DNA of 64,000 nucleotides from Zhengitettix transpicula (Eukaryota; Arthropoda; Insecta; Orthoptera; Tetrigidae). The DNA is taken from the NCBI GenBank assembly GCA_037074705.1, contig JAYJMR010000050.1, forward strand, positions 106,992-170,991. Direction: 5' to 3'. Shown here one piece after another: positions 35,724 through 49,532 of this stretch (its first letter is position 1; every line of letters begins with the position of its first letter). Made by a program: the position numbers and the translations under genes. The notes below the pieces were generated by a model that was given only the letters and a program-made list of their open reading frames with translations, was not told the DNA's origin and searched no databases.

Positions 35724-36202
35724 CCTATGAAAGGCCACACGCAGAAGACGCTGACGTCATCCGCAGGTCGCTAGTAACAGTCGTTAAGGAAATACAGACG
35801 TTTTTCTTTTATTTATCATTTTTTGCTTGTTTTATTAAACATTGTATGTCTTTTAAAGGGAATTGTGGGTCTCTTCCTATAAAAGGCTTAACGCTAAAGA
35901 CGCTGACGTCTTCCGCAGGTCGCTAGTATCATTCATTTAGGAGCTACAGGCGTATTATTTTGATTTTTATCACTTTCTGCTCGTTTTCTCCTAAATGTGT
36001 GTTGTTTCAAGAAAGTTTTGGGTCTTTTCCTATGGAAGGTTTTTCGCTAAAGACGCTGAAGTCATCCGCAGTTCGCTAGTAACAGTCGTTTAGGAGCTGC
36101 CGACGCTCTTCGTAATTTTTTTACCTCTTTTTGCTCGTTTACTCCTAAATATGTGTCTTTACAATAGAGTTGTGTGTCTCTACCAAGGAACGCTTCACGC
36201 TG
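35724..36202 (+). repeat. Spacer between inverted arms (479 bp of + satellite)
   Basis: About three + orientation monomers separate the arms. The spacer ends inside a dyad: the monomer reads CGCTTCACGCTGAA and then switches at 36,203 to minus-orientation text starting AAAAGACCCACAACTC. There is no non-satellite DNA at the junction. Confidence 0.85.
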
Positions 36203-36670
36203 AAAAGACCCACAACTCACTTTATAAGACACACATTTAAGAGAAAACGAATAAAAAGTGATAAAAAACAAAAGATAAGGGCCTGCAGCTTCTTTACGAC
36301 TAAGACTAGCGACTTGAAGATGTCTTTAGGGTCTTCAGCGTGTAGCCATTCATAGGAAGAGACCCACAACTCCCTTGAAAAGACACACATTTAGGAGTAA
36401 ACGAGCAAAAAGTGATAAAAAACAAAATAAAAACGATTTTATTTTCTAAACGACTGTTACTAGCGACCTGCGGATGATTTCAGAGTCTTCAGCGAGAAGC
36501 CTACCATAGATAGAGACACACAACTCCATTGTAAAGACAGACATTTAGGAGTAAACGAGCAAAAAGGGATAAAAAAATTACGAATAGCGTCTGCAGCTCC
36601 TAAACGACTGTTACCAGCGACCAGCAGATGACGTCAGCGTCTTCAGCGTGAAGCCTTACAAAGGTAGAGA
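36203..36670 (-). repeat. Right arm of the inverted-repeat junction
   Basis: This is the reverse-complement partner of 35,260-35,723 and the first minus-orientation satellite in the window. From here to the right end every monomer is in the minus orientation. Past about 36,675 the mirror symmetry fades and subtypes no longer correspond to those left of 35,260. Confidence 0.85.
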
Positions 36671-39600
36671 CACACAACTCCATAGTAAAGACACATATTT
36701 TGGAGTAAAGGAGCAAAACGAGATAAAAAAAAGACGAAGAGCGTCGGCAGCTCCTAAACGACTATTACTAGCGCCTTGCGGATGACTTCAGCGTCTTCAG
36801 CGTGAAGCCTTATATAGGAAGAGACAAACAACTCCCTTGAAAAGATAAACATTTAGGAGAAAACGAGCAAAAAGTGATAAAAAACAAAAGAAAAGCGCCT
36901 GCAGCTCGTATTGGACTGTTGATAGCGACATGATGATGACGTCAGCGTCTTCAGCGTGAAGCCTACCAAAGGTAATAACACACAACTCCATTGTAAAGAC
37001 ACACATTTAGGTGTTATCGAGCAAAAAGTGATAAAAAAAATGACGAAGAGCGTCTGCAGCTCCTAAACAACTATTACTAGCGACCTGCGGATGACCTCAG
37101 CGTCTTCAGCGTGAAGCCTTATATAGAAAGAAACAAACAACTCCCTTGAAAAGACACACAAATAGGAGAAATCGAGAAAAAGTGATAAAAAAGAAAAAGA
37201 AAAACGTCTGTAGATCCTTAACGCCTGTTGCTAGCGACCTGCGGATGACGTCAGCGTCTTTACCTTAAAGCCAACCATAGGAAAAGCCCCAAAACTCCCT
37301 TAAAAAGACACACAACTAGGAAAAAACAAGCAAAACGTGATAAAAAACAAAGGAAAAGCGCCTGCAGCTCGTAAACGACTGTTGATAGCGACATGATGAT
37401 GACGTCAGCGTCTTCAGCGTGAAGCCTTCCAAAGGTAAAGACACACAACTCCATTGTAAAGACACACATTTAGGAGTTATCGAGCAAAAAAAGATAAAAA
37501 AATGACGATGAGCGTCTGCAGCTCCTAAACGACTGTTACCAGCGACCAGCAGATAACGTAGGCACTTTCAGCGTGAAGCCTTACATAGGTAGAGACACAC
37601 AACTCCATTGTATAGCCACATATTTACGAGTAAACGAGCAAAACGAGATAAAAAATGACGAAGAGCGTCGGCAGCTCCTAAACGACTATTACTAGCGACC
37701 TGCGTATGACTTCAGCGTCTTCAGCGTGAAGCTTTATATAGAAAGAGACAAACAACTCCCTTGAAAAGATACACATTTAGGAGAAAACGAGCAAAAAGTA
37801 ATAAAAAACCAAAGAAAATAGCTTGCAGCTCTTAAACGACTGTTACTAGCGACCTGATGATGACGTCAGCGTCTTCAGCGTGAAGCCATCTACTGAAAGA
37901 GACCCACTACTTCCTTAAAAAGACACACAATCAGGAGAAAACGATAAAAAGTGATAGAAAAGAAAAGAAAAGAGCTTGCAGCTCTTAAACGACTGTTACT
38001 AGCGTCGTCAGCGTCTTCAGCGTGTAGCCATCTATTGGAAAAGACCCACAACTCTCTTGAATAGACACACTATTAGGAGAAAACGAGAAAAAGTGATAAA
38101 AAATAAAAAGAAAAACGTCTGTAGATCCTTAACGCCTGTTACTAGCGAACTGCGGTTAACGTCAGCGTCTTCAGCGTGAAGCCTTCCAAAGGAAATAACA
38201 CAAAACTCCTTTGTAAAGACACACATTTAGGAGTTATCGAGCAAAAAGAGATAAAATAAATGACGAAGAGCGTCTGCAGCTCCTATACGACTGTTACTAG
38301 CGACCAGCAGATGACGTCAGCATCTTAAGAGTGAAGCCTTATATAGGAAGAGACAAACAACTCCCTTCAAAAGACACACAATTAGGAGAAAACGAGAAAA
38401 AGTGATAAAAAAGAAAAAGAAAAACGTCTGTAGATCCTTAACGCCTGTTGCTAGCGACCTGAGGATGACGTCAGCGTCTTTAGCTTAAAGCCAACCATAG
38501 GAAAAGACCCACAACTCCCTTGAAAAGACACACAATTAGGACAAAACTAACAAAAGGTGATAAAAAACAAATGAAAAGCGCCTGCAGCTCGTAAACGAAT
38601 GTTGATAGCGACATGATGATGTTGTCAGCGTCTTCAGCGTGAAGCCTTTCATTGAAAGAGACCCACAACTCCCTTGAAAAGACAAACAATTAGGAGAAAA
38701 CGAGCAAAAAGTAAAAAAAAAGAAAAAGAAAAACGTCTGTAGCTCCTAAACGACTGTTACTAGCGACCTGCGAATGACGTCAGCGTCTTCAGCGTGAAGC
38801 CATCTATTGAAAGAGACCCACAACTCCCTTGAAAAGACACACAATTAGGACAAAACTAAAAAAACGTGATAAAAAACAAATGAAAAGCGCCTGCAGCTCG
38901 TAAACGACTGTTGATAGCGACATGATGATGTTTTCAGCGTCTTCAGCGTGAAGCCTTCCATTGAAAGAGACCCACAACTCCCGTGAAAAGACAAACATTC
39001 AGGAGAAAACGAGCAAAAAGTTATAAAAAAGAAAAAGATAAACGGCTGTAGCTCCTAAACGACTGTTACTAGCGACCTGTGAATGACGTCAGCGTCTTCA
39101 GCGTGAGACCTTCAAAAGGTAATATCACACAACTAAATTGTAAAGACACACATTTAGGAGTTATCGAGCAAAAAAAGATAAAAAAATGACGAAGAGCGTC
39201 TGCAGCTCCTAAACGACTGTTACCAGCGACCTGATGATGACGTAAGCGTCTTCAGCGTGAAGCCATCTATTGAAAGAGACCCACAACTCCCTTGAAAAGA
39301 CACACAATTAGGAGAAAACGAGAAAAAGTAATAAAAAAGAAAAAGAAAAGCGTCTGTAAATCCTTAACGCCTGTTACTAGCGACCCGCGGATGACGTCAG
39401 CGTCTTTATCGTGATGCCTTACATAGGTAGAGACACACAACTCCATTTTAAAGCCACATATTTACGAGTAAACGTGCAAAACGAGATAAAAAATGACGAA
39501 GAGCGTCGGCAGCTCCTAAACGACTATTACTAGCGACCTGCGGATGACTTCAGCGTCTTCAGCGTAAAGCCTTATATAGGTAGAGACAAACAACTCCCCT

Positions 39601-42600
39601 GAAAAGATACACATTTAGGAGACAACGAGCAAAAAGTGATAAAAAACAAAAGGAAAGAGCTTGCAGCACTTAAACGACTGTTACTAGCGACCTGATGATG
39701 ACGTCAACGTCTTTAATCTGAAGCCATTTAATGGAAGTGACCCACAACTCCCTTGAAAAGACACACAATTAGGAGAAAACGAGAAAAAGTGATAAAATAG
39801 AAAAAGAAAAACGTCTGTAGATCCTTAACGCCTGTTGCTGGCGACCTGCGGATGACGTCAGCGTCTTTAGCTTAAAGCCAACCATAGGAAAAGACCCACA
39901 ACTCCCTTTTAAAGACACACAATTAGGAAAAAACAAGCAAAACGTGATAAAAAACAAAAGAAAAGCGCCTGCAGCTCGTAAACGACTGTTACCAGCGACC
40001 AGCAGATGACGTCAGCACTTTTAGCGTGAAGCCTTACATAGGTAGAGACACACAACTCCATTGTAAAGCCACATATTTACGAGAATATAAGCAAAACGAG
40101 ATAAAAAATGACGAAGAGCGTCGGCAGCTCCTAAACGACTATTACTAGCGACCTGCGAATGACTTCAGCGTCTTCAGCGTGAAGCCATCTATTGAAAGAG
40201 ACCCACAACCCCCTTGAAAAGACAAACAATTAGGAGAAAACGAGAAAAAGTGATAAAAAAGACAAAGAAAAACGTCTGTAGATCCTAAACGCCTGTTACT
40301 AGCGACCTGCGAATGACGTCAGCGTCTTCAGCGTGAAGCTTTCCAAAGGTAATAACACACAACTCCATTGTAAAGACACACATTTAGGAGTTATCGAGCA
40401 AAAAGAGATAAAAAATAACGATGAGCGTCTGCAGCTTCTAAACGACTGTTAACAGCGACCAGCAGATGACGTCAGCATCTTCAGCGTGATGCCTTACATA
40501 GGTAGAGGCACACAACTCCATTGTAAAGCCACATATTTACGAGCAAACGAGCAAAATGAGATAAAAAATGACGAAGAGCGTCGGCAGCTCCTAAACGACT
40601 ATTACTAGCGAACAGCGTATGACTTCAGCGTTTTCAGCGTGAAGCTTTATATAGGAAGAGACAAACAACTCCCTCGAAAAGATACACATTTAGGAGAAAA
40701 CGAGCAAAAAGTGATAAAAAACCAAAGAAAAGAGCTTGCAGCTCTTAAACGACTGTTACTAGCGACCTGATGATGACGTCAGCGTCTTCAGCGTGAAGCC
40801 ATATATTGAAAGAGACCCACAACTTCGTTTGAAAAGACACACAATTAGGAGAAAACGAGAAAAAGTGATAAAAAAGAAAAAGAAAAAGGTCTGTAGATCC
40901 TTAACGCCTGTTACTAGCGACCTGCGGATGACGTCAGCGTCTTCAGCATAAAGCCTACCAAAGGTAATAACACACAACTCCATTGTAAAGACACACATTT
41001 AGGAGTTATCGAGCAAAAAGAGATAAAATATATGACGAAGAGCGTCTGCAGCTCCTAAAAGACTGTTACTACCGACCAGCAGATGACGTCAGTATCTTCA
41101 GCGTGAAGCCTTATATAGGAAGAGGCAAACAACTCCCTTGAAAAGACACACAATTAGGAGAAAACGAGAAAAAGTGATAAAAAAGAAAAAGAATAACGTC
41201 TGTAGATCCTTAACGCCAGTTGCTAGCGACCTGCGGATGACGTCAGCGTCTTTAGCTTAAAGCCAACCATAGGAAAAGACCAACAACTCCCTTGAAAAGA
41301 CACACAATTGGGAAAAAACAAGCAAAACGTGATAAAAACCAAAAGAAAAGCGCCTGCAGCTCGTAAACGACTGTTGATAGCGACATGATGATGACGTCAG
41401 CGTCTTCAGCATAAAGCCTTCCATTGAAAGAGACCCACAACTTCCTTGAAATTACAAACAATTAGGAGAAAACGAGCAAAAAGTGATAAAAAAGAAAAAG
41501 AAAAACGTCTGTAGCTCCTAAACGACTGTTTTTAGCGACCTGCGCATGACGTCAGCGTCTTCAGCGTGAAGCTTTCCAAAGGTAAAGACAGACAACTCCA
41601 TTGTAAAGACACACATTTATGAGTTATCAAGCATAAAAAGATAAAAAAATGAAGAAGAGCATCTCCAGCTCCCAAACGACTGTTACCAGCGACCTGCAGA
41701 TGACGTCAGCAATTTCAGCGTAAAGCCTTACTTAGGTAGAGACACACAACTCAATTGTAAAGCCACATATTAACGAGCAAACGAGCAAAATGAGATAAAA
41801 ATGACGAAGAGCGTCGGCAGCTCCTAAACGACTATTACTAACGAAAAGTGTATGACTTCAGCGTTTTCAGCGTGAAGCTTAATATAGGAAGAGACAAACA
41901 ACTCCCTTGAAAAGATACACATTTAGGAGAAAACGAGCAAAAAGTGATAAAAAACCAAATAAAAGAGCTTGCAGCTCCTAAACGACTGTTACTAGCGACC
42001 AGATGATGACGTCAGCGTCTTCAGCGTGAAGCCATCTATTGAACGAGACCCACAACTTCCTTTGAAAAGACACACAATTAGGAGAAAACGAAAAAAAGTG
42101 ATAAAAAAGAAAAAGAAGAACGTCTGTAGATCCTTAACGCCTGTTACTAGCGACCTGCAGATGAAGTCAGCGTCTTCAGCGTGAAGCCTTCCAAAGGTAA
42201 TAACACACAACTCCATTGTAAAATCACACATTTAGGAGTTATCTAGCAAAAAGAGATAAAAAAAATAAAGAAGAGCGTCTTCAGCTCCTAAACGACTGTA
42301 ACTAGCGACCAGCAGATGACGTCAGCATCTTCAGCGTGAAGCCTTATATAGAAAGAGACAAACAATTTGCTTGAAAAGACACACAATTAGGAGAAAACGA
42401 GAAAAAGTGATAAAAAAGAAAAGAAAAACATCTGTAGATCCTTAAAGCCTGTTGCTAGCGACCTGCGGATGACGTCAGCGTCTTAAACTTAAAGCCAACC
42501 ATAGAAAAAGACCCACAACTCCCTTGAAAAGACACACAATTAGGAAACAACAAGAAAAACGTGATAAAAAACAAAATAAAAGGGCCTGCAGCTCGTAAAC

Positions 42601-43259
42601 GACTGTTGATAGCGACATGATGATGACGTCAGCGTCTTCAGCGTGAAGCCTTCCAAAGATAAAGACACACAACTCCATTGTAAAGACACACATTTAGGAT
42701 TTATCGCGCAAAAATAGATAAAAAAATGACGAAAAGCGTCTGCAGCTCCTTAACGACTGTTACCAGCGACCAGCAGATGATGTCAGCACTTTTAGCGTGA
42801 AGCCTTACATATGTAGAGACACACAACTCCATTGTAAAGCCACATATTTACGAGTAAACAAGCAAAACGAGATAAAAAATGACAAAGAGCGTCGGCAGCT
42901 CCTAAACGACTATTACTATCGACCTGCGTATGACTTTAGCGTCTTCAGCGTGAAGCCTTCCAAAGGTAATAACACACAACTCCATTGTAAAAAAAACACA
43001 TTTAGGAGTTATCGTGCAAAGAGAGATAAAAAAAATAACGAAGAGCGTCTGCAGCTCCTAAACGACTGTTACTAGCGACCAGCAGATGACGTCAGCATCT
43101 TCAGCGTGAAGCCTTATATAGGAAGAGACAAACAACTCCCTTGAAAAGACACACAATTAGGAGAAAACGAGAAAAAGTGATAAAAAAGAAAAAGAAATAC
43201 GTCTGTAGATCCTTAACGCCTGTTGCTAGCGACCTGCGGATGACGTCAGCGTCTTCAGC

Positions 43260-45574
43260 TTAAAGCCTTCCATTGAAAGAGACACACAACTTCCTTGAAA
43301 AGACAAACAATTAGGAGAAAACGTGCAAAAAGTGATAAAAAAAGAAAAATAAAAACGTCTGTAGCTCCTAAACGACTGTTATTAGCGACCTGCGCATGAC
43401 GTCAGCGTCTTCAGCGTGAAGCCGTCTATTGAAAGAGACCCACAACTTCCTTTGAAAAGACACACAATTAGGAGAAAACGAGAAAAAGTGATAAAAAAGA
43501 AAATGAAAAACGTCTGTAGATCCTTAACGCCAGTTACTAGCGACCTGCGGATGACGTCAGCGTCTCCAGCGTGAAGCTTTCCAAAGGTAATAACACACAA
43601 CACCATTGTAAAGACACACATTTAGGAGTTATCGAGCAAAAAGAGATTAAATAAATGAAGAAGAGCGTCTGCAGCTCCTAAACGCCTGTTACTAGCGACC
43701 AGCAGATGACGTCAGCATCTTCAGCGTGAAGCCTTATATAGAAAGAGACAAGCAACTCCCTTGAAAAGACACACAATTAGGAGAAAACGAGAAATAGTGA
43801 TAAAAAAGAAAAAGAAAAACGTCTGTAGATCCTTAACGCCTGTTGCTAGCGACCTGCGGATGATGTCAGCGTCTTTAGCTTAATGCCAACCATAGGAAAA
43901 GACCCACAACTCCCTTGAAAAGAAACACAATTTAGAAAAAACAAGCAAAACATGATAAAAAACAAAAGAAAAGCGCCTGCAGCTCGTAAACGACTGTTGA
44001 TAGCGACATGACGATGACGTTAGCGTCTTCAGCGTAAAGCCTTCCAAAGGTAAAGACACACAACTCCATTGTAAAGACACACATTTAGGAGTTATCGAGC
44101 AAAAATAGATAAAAAAATGACGAAAAGCGTCTGCAGCTCCTAAACGACTGTTACCAGCGACCAGCAGATGATGTCAGCACTTTTAGCGTGAAGCCTTACA
44201 TAGGTAGAGACACACAACTCCATTGTAAAGCCACATATTTACGAGTAAACAAGCAAAACGAGATAAAAAATGACGAAGAGCGTCGGCAGCTCCTAAACGA
44301 CTATTACTAGCGACCTGCGTATGACATCAGCGTCTTCAGCGTGAAGCTTTATATAGGAAGACACAAACAACTCCCTTAAAAAAATAAACATTTAGGAGTT
44401 ATCGAGCAAAAGGGGATCAAGAATATGACGAATGGCGTCTGCAGCTCCTAAACGACTGTTACTAGCGACCAGAAGTTGACGTCAGCATCATCAGCGTGAA
44501 GCCTTATATAGGAAGAGACAAACAACTCCCTTGAAAAGACACAAAATTAGGAGAAAACGAGAAAAAGTGATAAAAAAGAAAAAGAAAAACGTCTGTAGAT
44601 CCTTAACGCCTGTTGCTAGCGATCTGCGGATGACGTCAGCGTCTTTAGCTTAAAGCCAGCCATAGGAAAAGACGCACAACTCCCTTGTAAAGACACACAA
44701 TTAGGAAAAAACAAGCAAAACGTGATAAAAAACAAAAGAAAAGCGCCTGCAGCTCGTAAACGACTGTTGATAGCGACATGATGATGACGTCAGCGTCTTC
44801 AGCGTGAAGCCTTCCAAAGATAAAGACACACAACTCCATTGTAAAGACACACATTTAGGAGTTATCGAGCAAAAATAGATAAAAAAATGACGAAAAGCGT
44901 CTGCAGCTCCTAAACGACTGTTACCAGCGACCAGCAGATGATGTCAGCACTTTTAGCGTGAAGCCTTACATAGGTAGAGACACACAACTCCATTGTAAAG
45001 CCACATATTTACGAGTAAACAAGCAAAACGAGATAAAATATGACAAAGAGCGTCGGCAGCTCCTAAACGACTATTACTATCGACCTGCGTATGACTTTAG
45101 CGTCTTCAGCGTGAAGCCTTCCAAAGGTAATAACACACAACTCCATTGTAAAAAAAACACATTTAGGAGTTATCGTGCAAAGAGAGATAAAAAAAATAAC
45201 GAAGAGCGTCTGCAGCTCCTTAACGACTGTTACTAGCGACCAGCAGATGACGTCAGCATCTTCAGCGTGAAGCCTTATATAGGAAGAGACAAACAACTCC
45301 CTTAAAAAGACACACAATTAGGAGAAAACGAGAAAAAGTGATAAAAAAGAAAAAGAAAAACGTCTGTAGATCCTTAACTCCTGTTGCTAGCGACCTGCGG
45401 ATGACGTCAGCGTCTTTAGCTTAAAGCCAACCATAGGAAAAGACCCACAACTCCCTTGAAAAGAAACACAATTTAGAAAAAACAAGCAAAACGTGATAAA
45501 AAACAAAAGAAAAGCGTCTGCAGCTCGTAAACGACTGTTGATAGCGACATGATGATGACGTCAGCGTCTTCAGC
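43260..45574 (-). repeat. Tandem 15-monomer duplication, copy 1 (about 2,315 bp)
   Basis: Aligned with 45,575-47,870 at an offset of 2,315 bp. Markers are the CAGAAGTTGACGTCAGCATC variant (about 44,465 and 46,780), TGACGATGACGTTAGCGTC (about 44,007 and 46,322) and GGGGATCAAGAATATGACG (about 44,413 and 46,728). Near-identical by eye. Confidence 0.8.
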
Positions 45575-47870
45575 TTAAAGCCTTCCATTGAAAGAGACCC
45601 ACAACTTCCTTGAAAAGACAAACAATTAGGAGAAAACGTGCAAAAAGTGATAAAAAAAGAAAAATAAAAACGTCTGTAGCTCCTAAACGACTGTTATTAG
45701 CGACCTGCGCATGACGTCAGCGTCTTTAGCGTGAAGCCATCTATTGAAAGAGACTCACAACTTCCTTTGAAAAGACACACAATTAGGAGAAAACGAGAAA
45801 AAGTGATAAAAAAGAAAATGAAAAACGTCTGTAGATCCTTAACGCCAGTTACTAGCGACCTGCGGATGACGTCAGCGTCTTCAGCGTGAAGCTTTCCAAA
45901 GGTAATAACACACAACACCATTGTAAAGACACACATTTAGGAGTTATCGAGCAAAAAGAGATTAAATAAATGAAGAAGAGCGTCTGCAGCTCCTAAACGC
46001 CTGTTACTAGCGACCAGCAGATGACGTCAGCATTTTCAGCGTGAAGCCTTATATAGAAAGAGACAAGCAACTCCCTTGAAAAGACACACAATTAGGAGAA
46101 AACGAGAAAAAGTGATAAAAAGGAAAAGGAAAAACGTCTGTAGATCCTTAACGCCTGTTGCTAGCGACCTGCGGATGACGTCAGCGTCTTTAGCTTAATG
46201 CCAACCATAGGAAAAGACCCACAACTCCCTTGAAAAGAAACACAATTTAGAAAAAACAAGCAAAACATGATAAAAAACAAAAGAAAAGCGCCTGCAGCTC
46301 GTAAACGACTGTTGATAGCGACATGACGATGACGTTAGCGTCTTCAGCGTAAAGCCTTCCAAAGGTAAAGACACACAACTCCATTGTAAAGACACACATT
46401 TAGGAGTTATCGAGCAAAAATAGATAAAAAAATGACGAAAAGCGTCTGCAGCTCCTAAACGACTGTTACCAGCGACCAGCAGATGATGTCAGCACTTTTA
46501 GCGTGAAGCCTTACATAGGTAGAGACACACAACTCCATTGTAAAGCCACATATTTACGAGTAAACAAGCAAAACGAGATAAAAAATGACGAAGAGCGTCG
46601 GCAGCTCCTAAACGACTATTACTAGCGACCTGCGTATGACATCAGCGTCTTCAGCGTGAAGCTTTATATAGGAAGACACAAACAACTCCCTTAAAAAAAT
46701 ACACATTTAGGAGTTATCGAGCAAAAGGGGATCAAGAATATGACGAATGGCGTCTGCAGCTCCTAAACGACTGTTACTAGCGACCAGAAGTTGACGTCAG
46801 CATCATCAGCGTGAAGCCTTATATAGGAAGAGACAAACAACTCCCTTGAAAAGACACACAATTAGGAGAAAACGAGAAAAAGTGATAAAAAAGAAAACGA
46901 AAAACGTCTGTAGATCCTTAACGCCTGTTGCTAGCGACCTGCGGATGACGTCAGCGTCTTTAGCTTAAAGCCAACCATAGGAAAAGACGCACAACTCCCT
47001 TGTAAAGACACACAATTAGGAAAAAACAAGCAAAACGTGATAAAAAACAGAAGAAAAGCGCCTGCAGCTCGTAAACGACTGTTGATAGCGACATGATGAT
47101 GACGTCAGCGTCTTCAGCGTGAAGCCTTCCAAAGGTAAAGACACACAACTCCATTGTAAAGACAAACATTTAGGAGTTATCGAGCAAAAATAGATAAAAA
47201 AATGACGAAAAGTGTCTGCAGCTCCTAAACGACTTTTACCAGCGACCAGCAGATGATGTCAGCACTTTTAGCGTGAAGCCTTACATAGGAAGAGACAAAC
47301 AACTCTCTTGAAAAGACACACAATTAGGAGAAAACGAGAAAAAGTGATAAAAAAGAAAAAGAAAAACGTCTGTAGATCCTTAACGCCTGTTGCTAGCGAC
47401 CTGTGGATGACGTCAGCGTCTTTAGCTTAAAGCCAACCATAGGAAAAGACCCACAACTCCCTTGAAAAGAAACACAATTTTTGAAAAAACAAGCAAAACG
47501 TGATAAAAAACAAAAGAAAAGCGTCTGCAGCTCGTAAACGACTGTTGATAGCGACATGATGATGACGTCAGCGTCTTCAGCTTAAAGCCTTTCATTGTAA
47601 GAGACCCACAACTTCCTTGAAAAGACAAACAATTAGGAGAAAACGAGCAAAAAGTGATAAAAATAGAAAAATAAAAACGTCTGTAGCTCCTAAACGACTG
47701 TTATTAGCGACCTGCGCATGACGTCAGCGTCTTCAGCGTGAAGCCATCTATTGAAAGAGACCCACAACTTCCTTTGAAAAGACACACAATTAGAAGAAAA
47801 CGAGAAAAAGAGATAAAAAAATTGAAGAAGAGCGTCTGCAGCTCCTAAACGACGGTTACTAGCGACCAGA
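45575..47870 (-). repeat. Tandem 15-monomer duplication, copy 2
   Basis: This is the second copy of the 2,315-bp unit. Differences from copy 1 are scattered single bases. The 3' end is uncertain because the following subtypes also resemble those after copy 1. Confidence 0.75.
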
Positions 47871-48959
47871 AGATGACGTCAGCATCTTCAGCGTGAAGCC
47901 TTATATAGGAAGAGACAAACAACTCCCTTGAAAAGCCACACAATTAGGATAAAACGAGAAAAAGTGATAAAAATGAAAAAGAAAAACAACTGTAGATCCT
48001 TAACGCCTGTTGCTAGCGACCTGCGGATGACGTCAGCGTCTTCAGCGTGAAGCCTTCCAAAGGTAAAGACAGACAACTCCATTGTAAAGACACACATTTA
48101 GGAGTTATCGAGCATAAAAAGATAAAAAAATGACGAAGAGCATCTCTAGCTCCTAAACGACTGTTACCAGCGACCTGCAGATGACGTCAGCAATTTCAGC
48201 GTAAAGCCTTACATAGGTAGAGACACACAACTCCATTGTAAAGCCACATATTTACGAGCAAACGAGCAAAATGAGATAAAAAATGACGAAGAGCGTCGGC
48301 AGCTCCTAAACGACTATTACTAGCGAACAGCGTATGACTTCAGCGTTTTCAGCGTGAAGCTTTATATAGGATGAGACAAACAACTCCCTTGAAAAGACAC
48401 ACAATTAGGAGAAAACGAGAAAAAGTGATAAAAAAGAAAAAGAAAAACGTCTGTAGATCCTTAACGCCAGTTGCTAGCGACCTGCGGATGACGTAAGCGT
48501 CTTTAGCTTAAAGCCAACCATAGGAAAAGACCCACAACTCCCTTGAAAAGACACACATTCGGGAAAAAACAAGCAAAACGTGATAAAAAACAAAAGAAAA
48601 GCGCCTGCAGCTCGTAAACGACTGTTGATAGCGACATGATGATGACGTCAGCGTCTTCAGCGTGAAGCCTTCCAAAGGTAATAACACACAACTCCATTGT
48701 AAAGACACACATTTAGGAGTTATCGAGCAAAAAGAGATAAAAAAATGAAGAAGAGCGTCTGCAGCTCCTAAACGACTGTTACTAGCGACCAGCAGATGAC
48801 GTCAGCATCTTCAGCGTGAAGCATAATATAGAAAGAGACAATCAACTCCCTTGAAAAGACATACATTTAGGAGAAAACGAGAAAAAGTGATAAAAAAGAA
48901 AAAGAAAAACATCTGTAGATCCTTAACGCCTGTTGCTAGCGACCTACGGATGACGTCAG

Positions 48960-49330
48960 CGTCTTCAGCGTAAAGCGTTCTATAGGAAGACACCCAGAAC
49001 TACCTTGAAAAGACACACAGTATGGAGAAAACGAGAAAAAAGTTATAAAAAACAAAAGATAAACGCCTGTATCTCCTAAACGTCTGTTACCAGTGACGTG
49101 CAATGACGCCAGTGTTTTCAGCGTAAAGCCTTCCAAAGGAAAAATCCCTCAACTCTCTTGAAAAAACACACATTTAAGAGAAAACGAGCAAAAAGTGTTG
49201 AATATTAAAAGGCAAGAGCCTGCAGCTCCTAAAAGGCTTTTCCTAGCGACCTACAAATGACGTCAGCGTCTTCAGCGTAAAACCTTTCATAGGAAGAGAC
49301 CCACAACTCCCTTGAAAAGACACACATTTA
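48960..49330 (-). repeat. Divergent satellite monomers, minus copy
   Basis: These monomers carry AACGTCTGTTACCAGTGACG, a GTGTTGAATATTAAAAGG segment and CTCCTAAAAGGC. They are the same diverged types seen at 63,070-63,480 and, inverted, at 34,690-35,070. They mark a repeated boundary-like module about 14.1 kb from its next copy (about 6.9 kb if the LTR insertion is removed). Confidence 0.7.
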
Positions 49331-49532
49331 GGAGTAAACGAGCAAAAAGTGATAAAAAACAAAATAAAAACGCTTTTATTTTCCAAACGACTGTTACTAG
49401 CGACCAGCAGATGACGTCAGCATCTTCAGCGTGAAGCCTTACATAGGTAGAGACACACAACTTTATTTTAAAGCCACATATTTACGAGTAAACGAGCAAA
49501 ACGAGAAAAAAAATGACGAAGAGCGTCGGCAG

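Larger units (their letters stand above)
1..36202 (+). repeat. Satellite array, block 1 (about 154-bp monomer, + orientation)
   Basis: This is an uninterrupted head-to-tail satellite of roughly 235 monomers. The period was measured between successive copies of the core site: 998 to 1152 to 1306 to 1459, giving 154, 154 and 153 bp. Each monomer contains, in order, the dyad CTTCACGCTGAAG, the site TGACGTCA or its variant TGAAGTCA, a GGTCGCTAGTAACAG segment, a GAGCTGCAG-like segment, a T/C-rich tract of about 60 nt, and a G-rich piece ending near GGAGTTGTG. Several subtypes recur in set orders. They can be told apart by the text just before the dyad: CCTTTGGAAGG, CCTATGTAAGG, CCTATATAAGG, CCTATATAAAG, CAATAGATG, or CCTATGGTTGG. 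Such organisation is typical of (peri)centromeric or other heterochromatic satellites. No chromosomal location can be read from the sequence. Open frames within the block are not supported as genes. Confidence 0.97.

Noticed and set aside
1..36202. Dozens of 60-90 residue open frames on both strands in the satellite
   Set aside because: They are the same few translations repeated with the monomer, start at varying ATGs, cross monomer boundaries, appear in overlapping frames, and are cysteine/phenylalanine-rich low-complexity products of a T-rich strand. Nothing supports them as genes.
36190..36210. Inversion as a sequencing fold-back artefact
   Set aside because: The arms differ at several positions and are separated by 479 bp of other monomers, and the following 14 kb is not a mirror image of the preceding sequence. 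An assembly mis-join cannot be excluded without reads.
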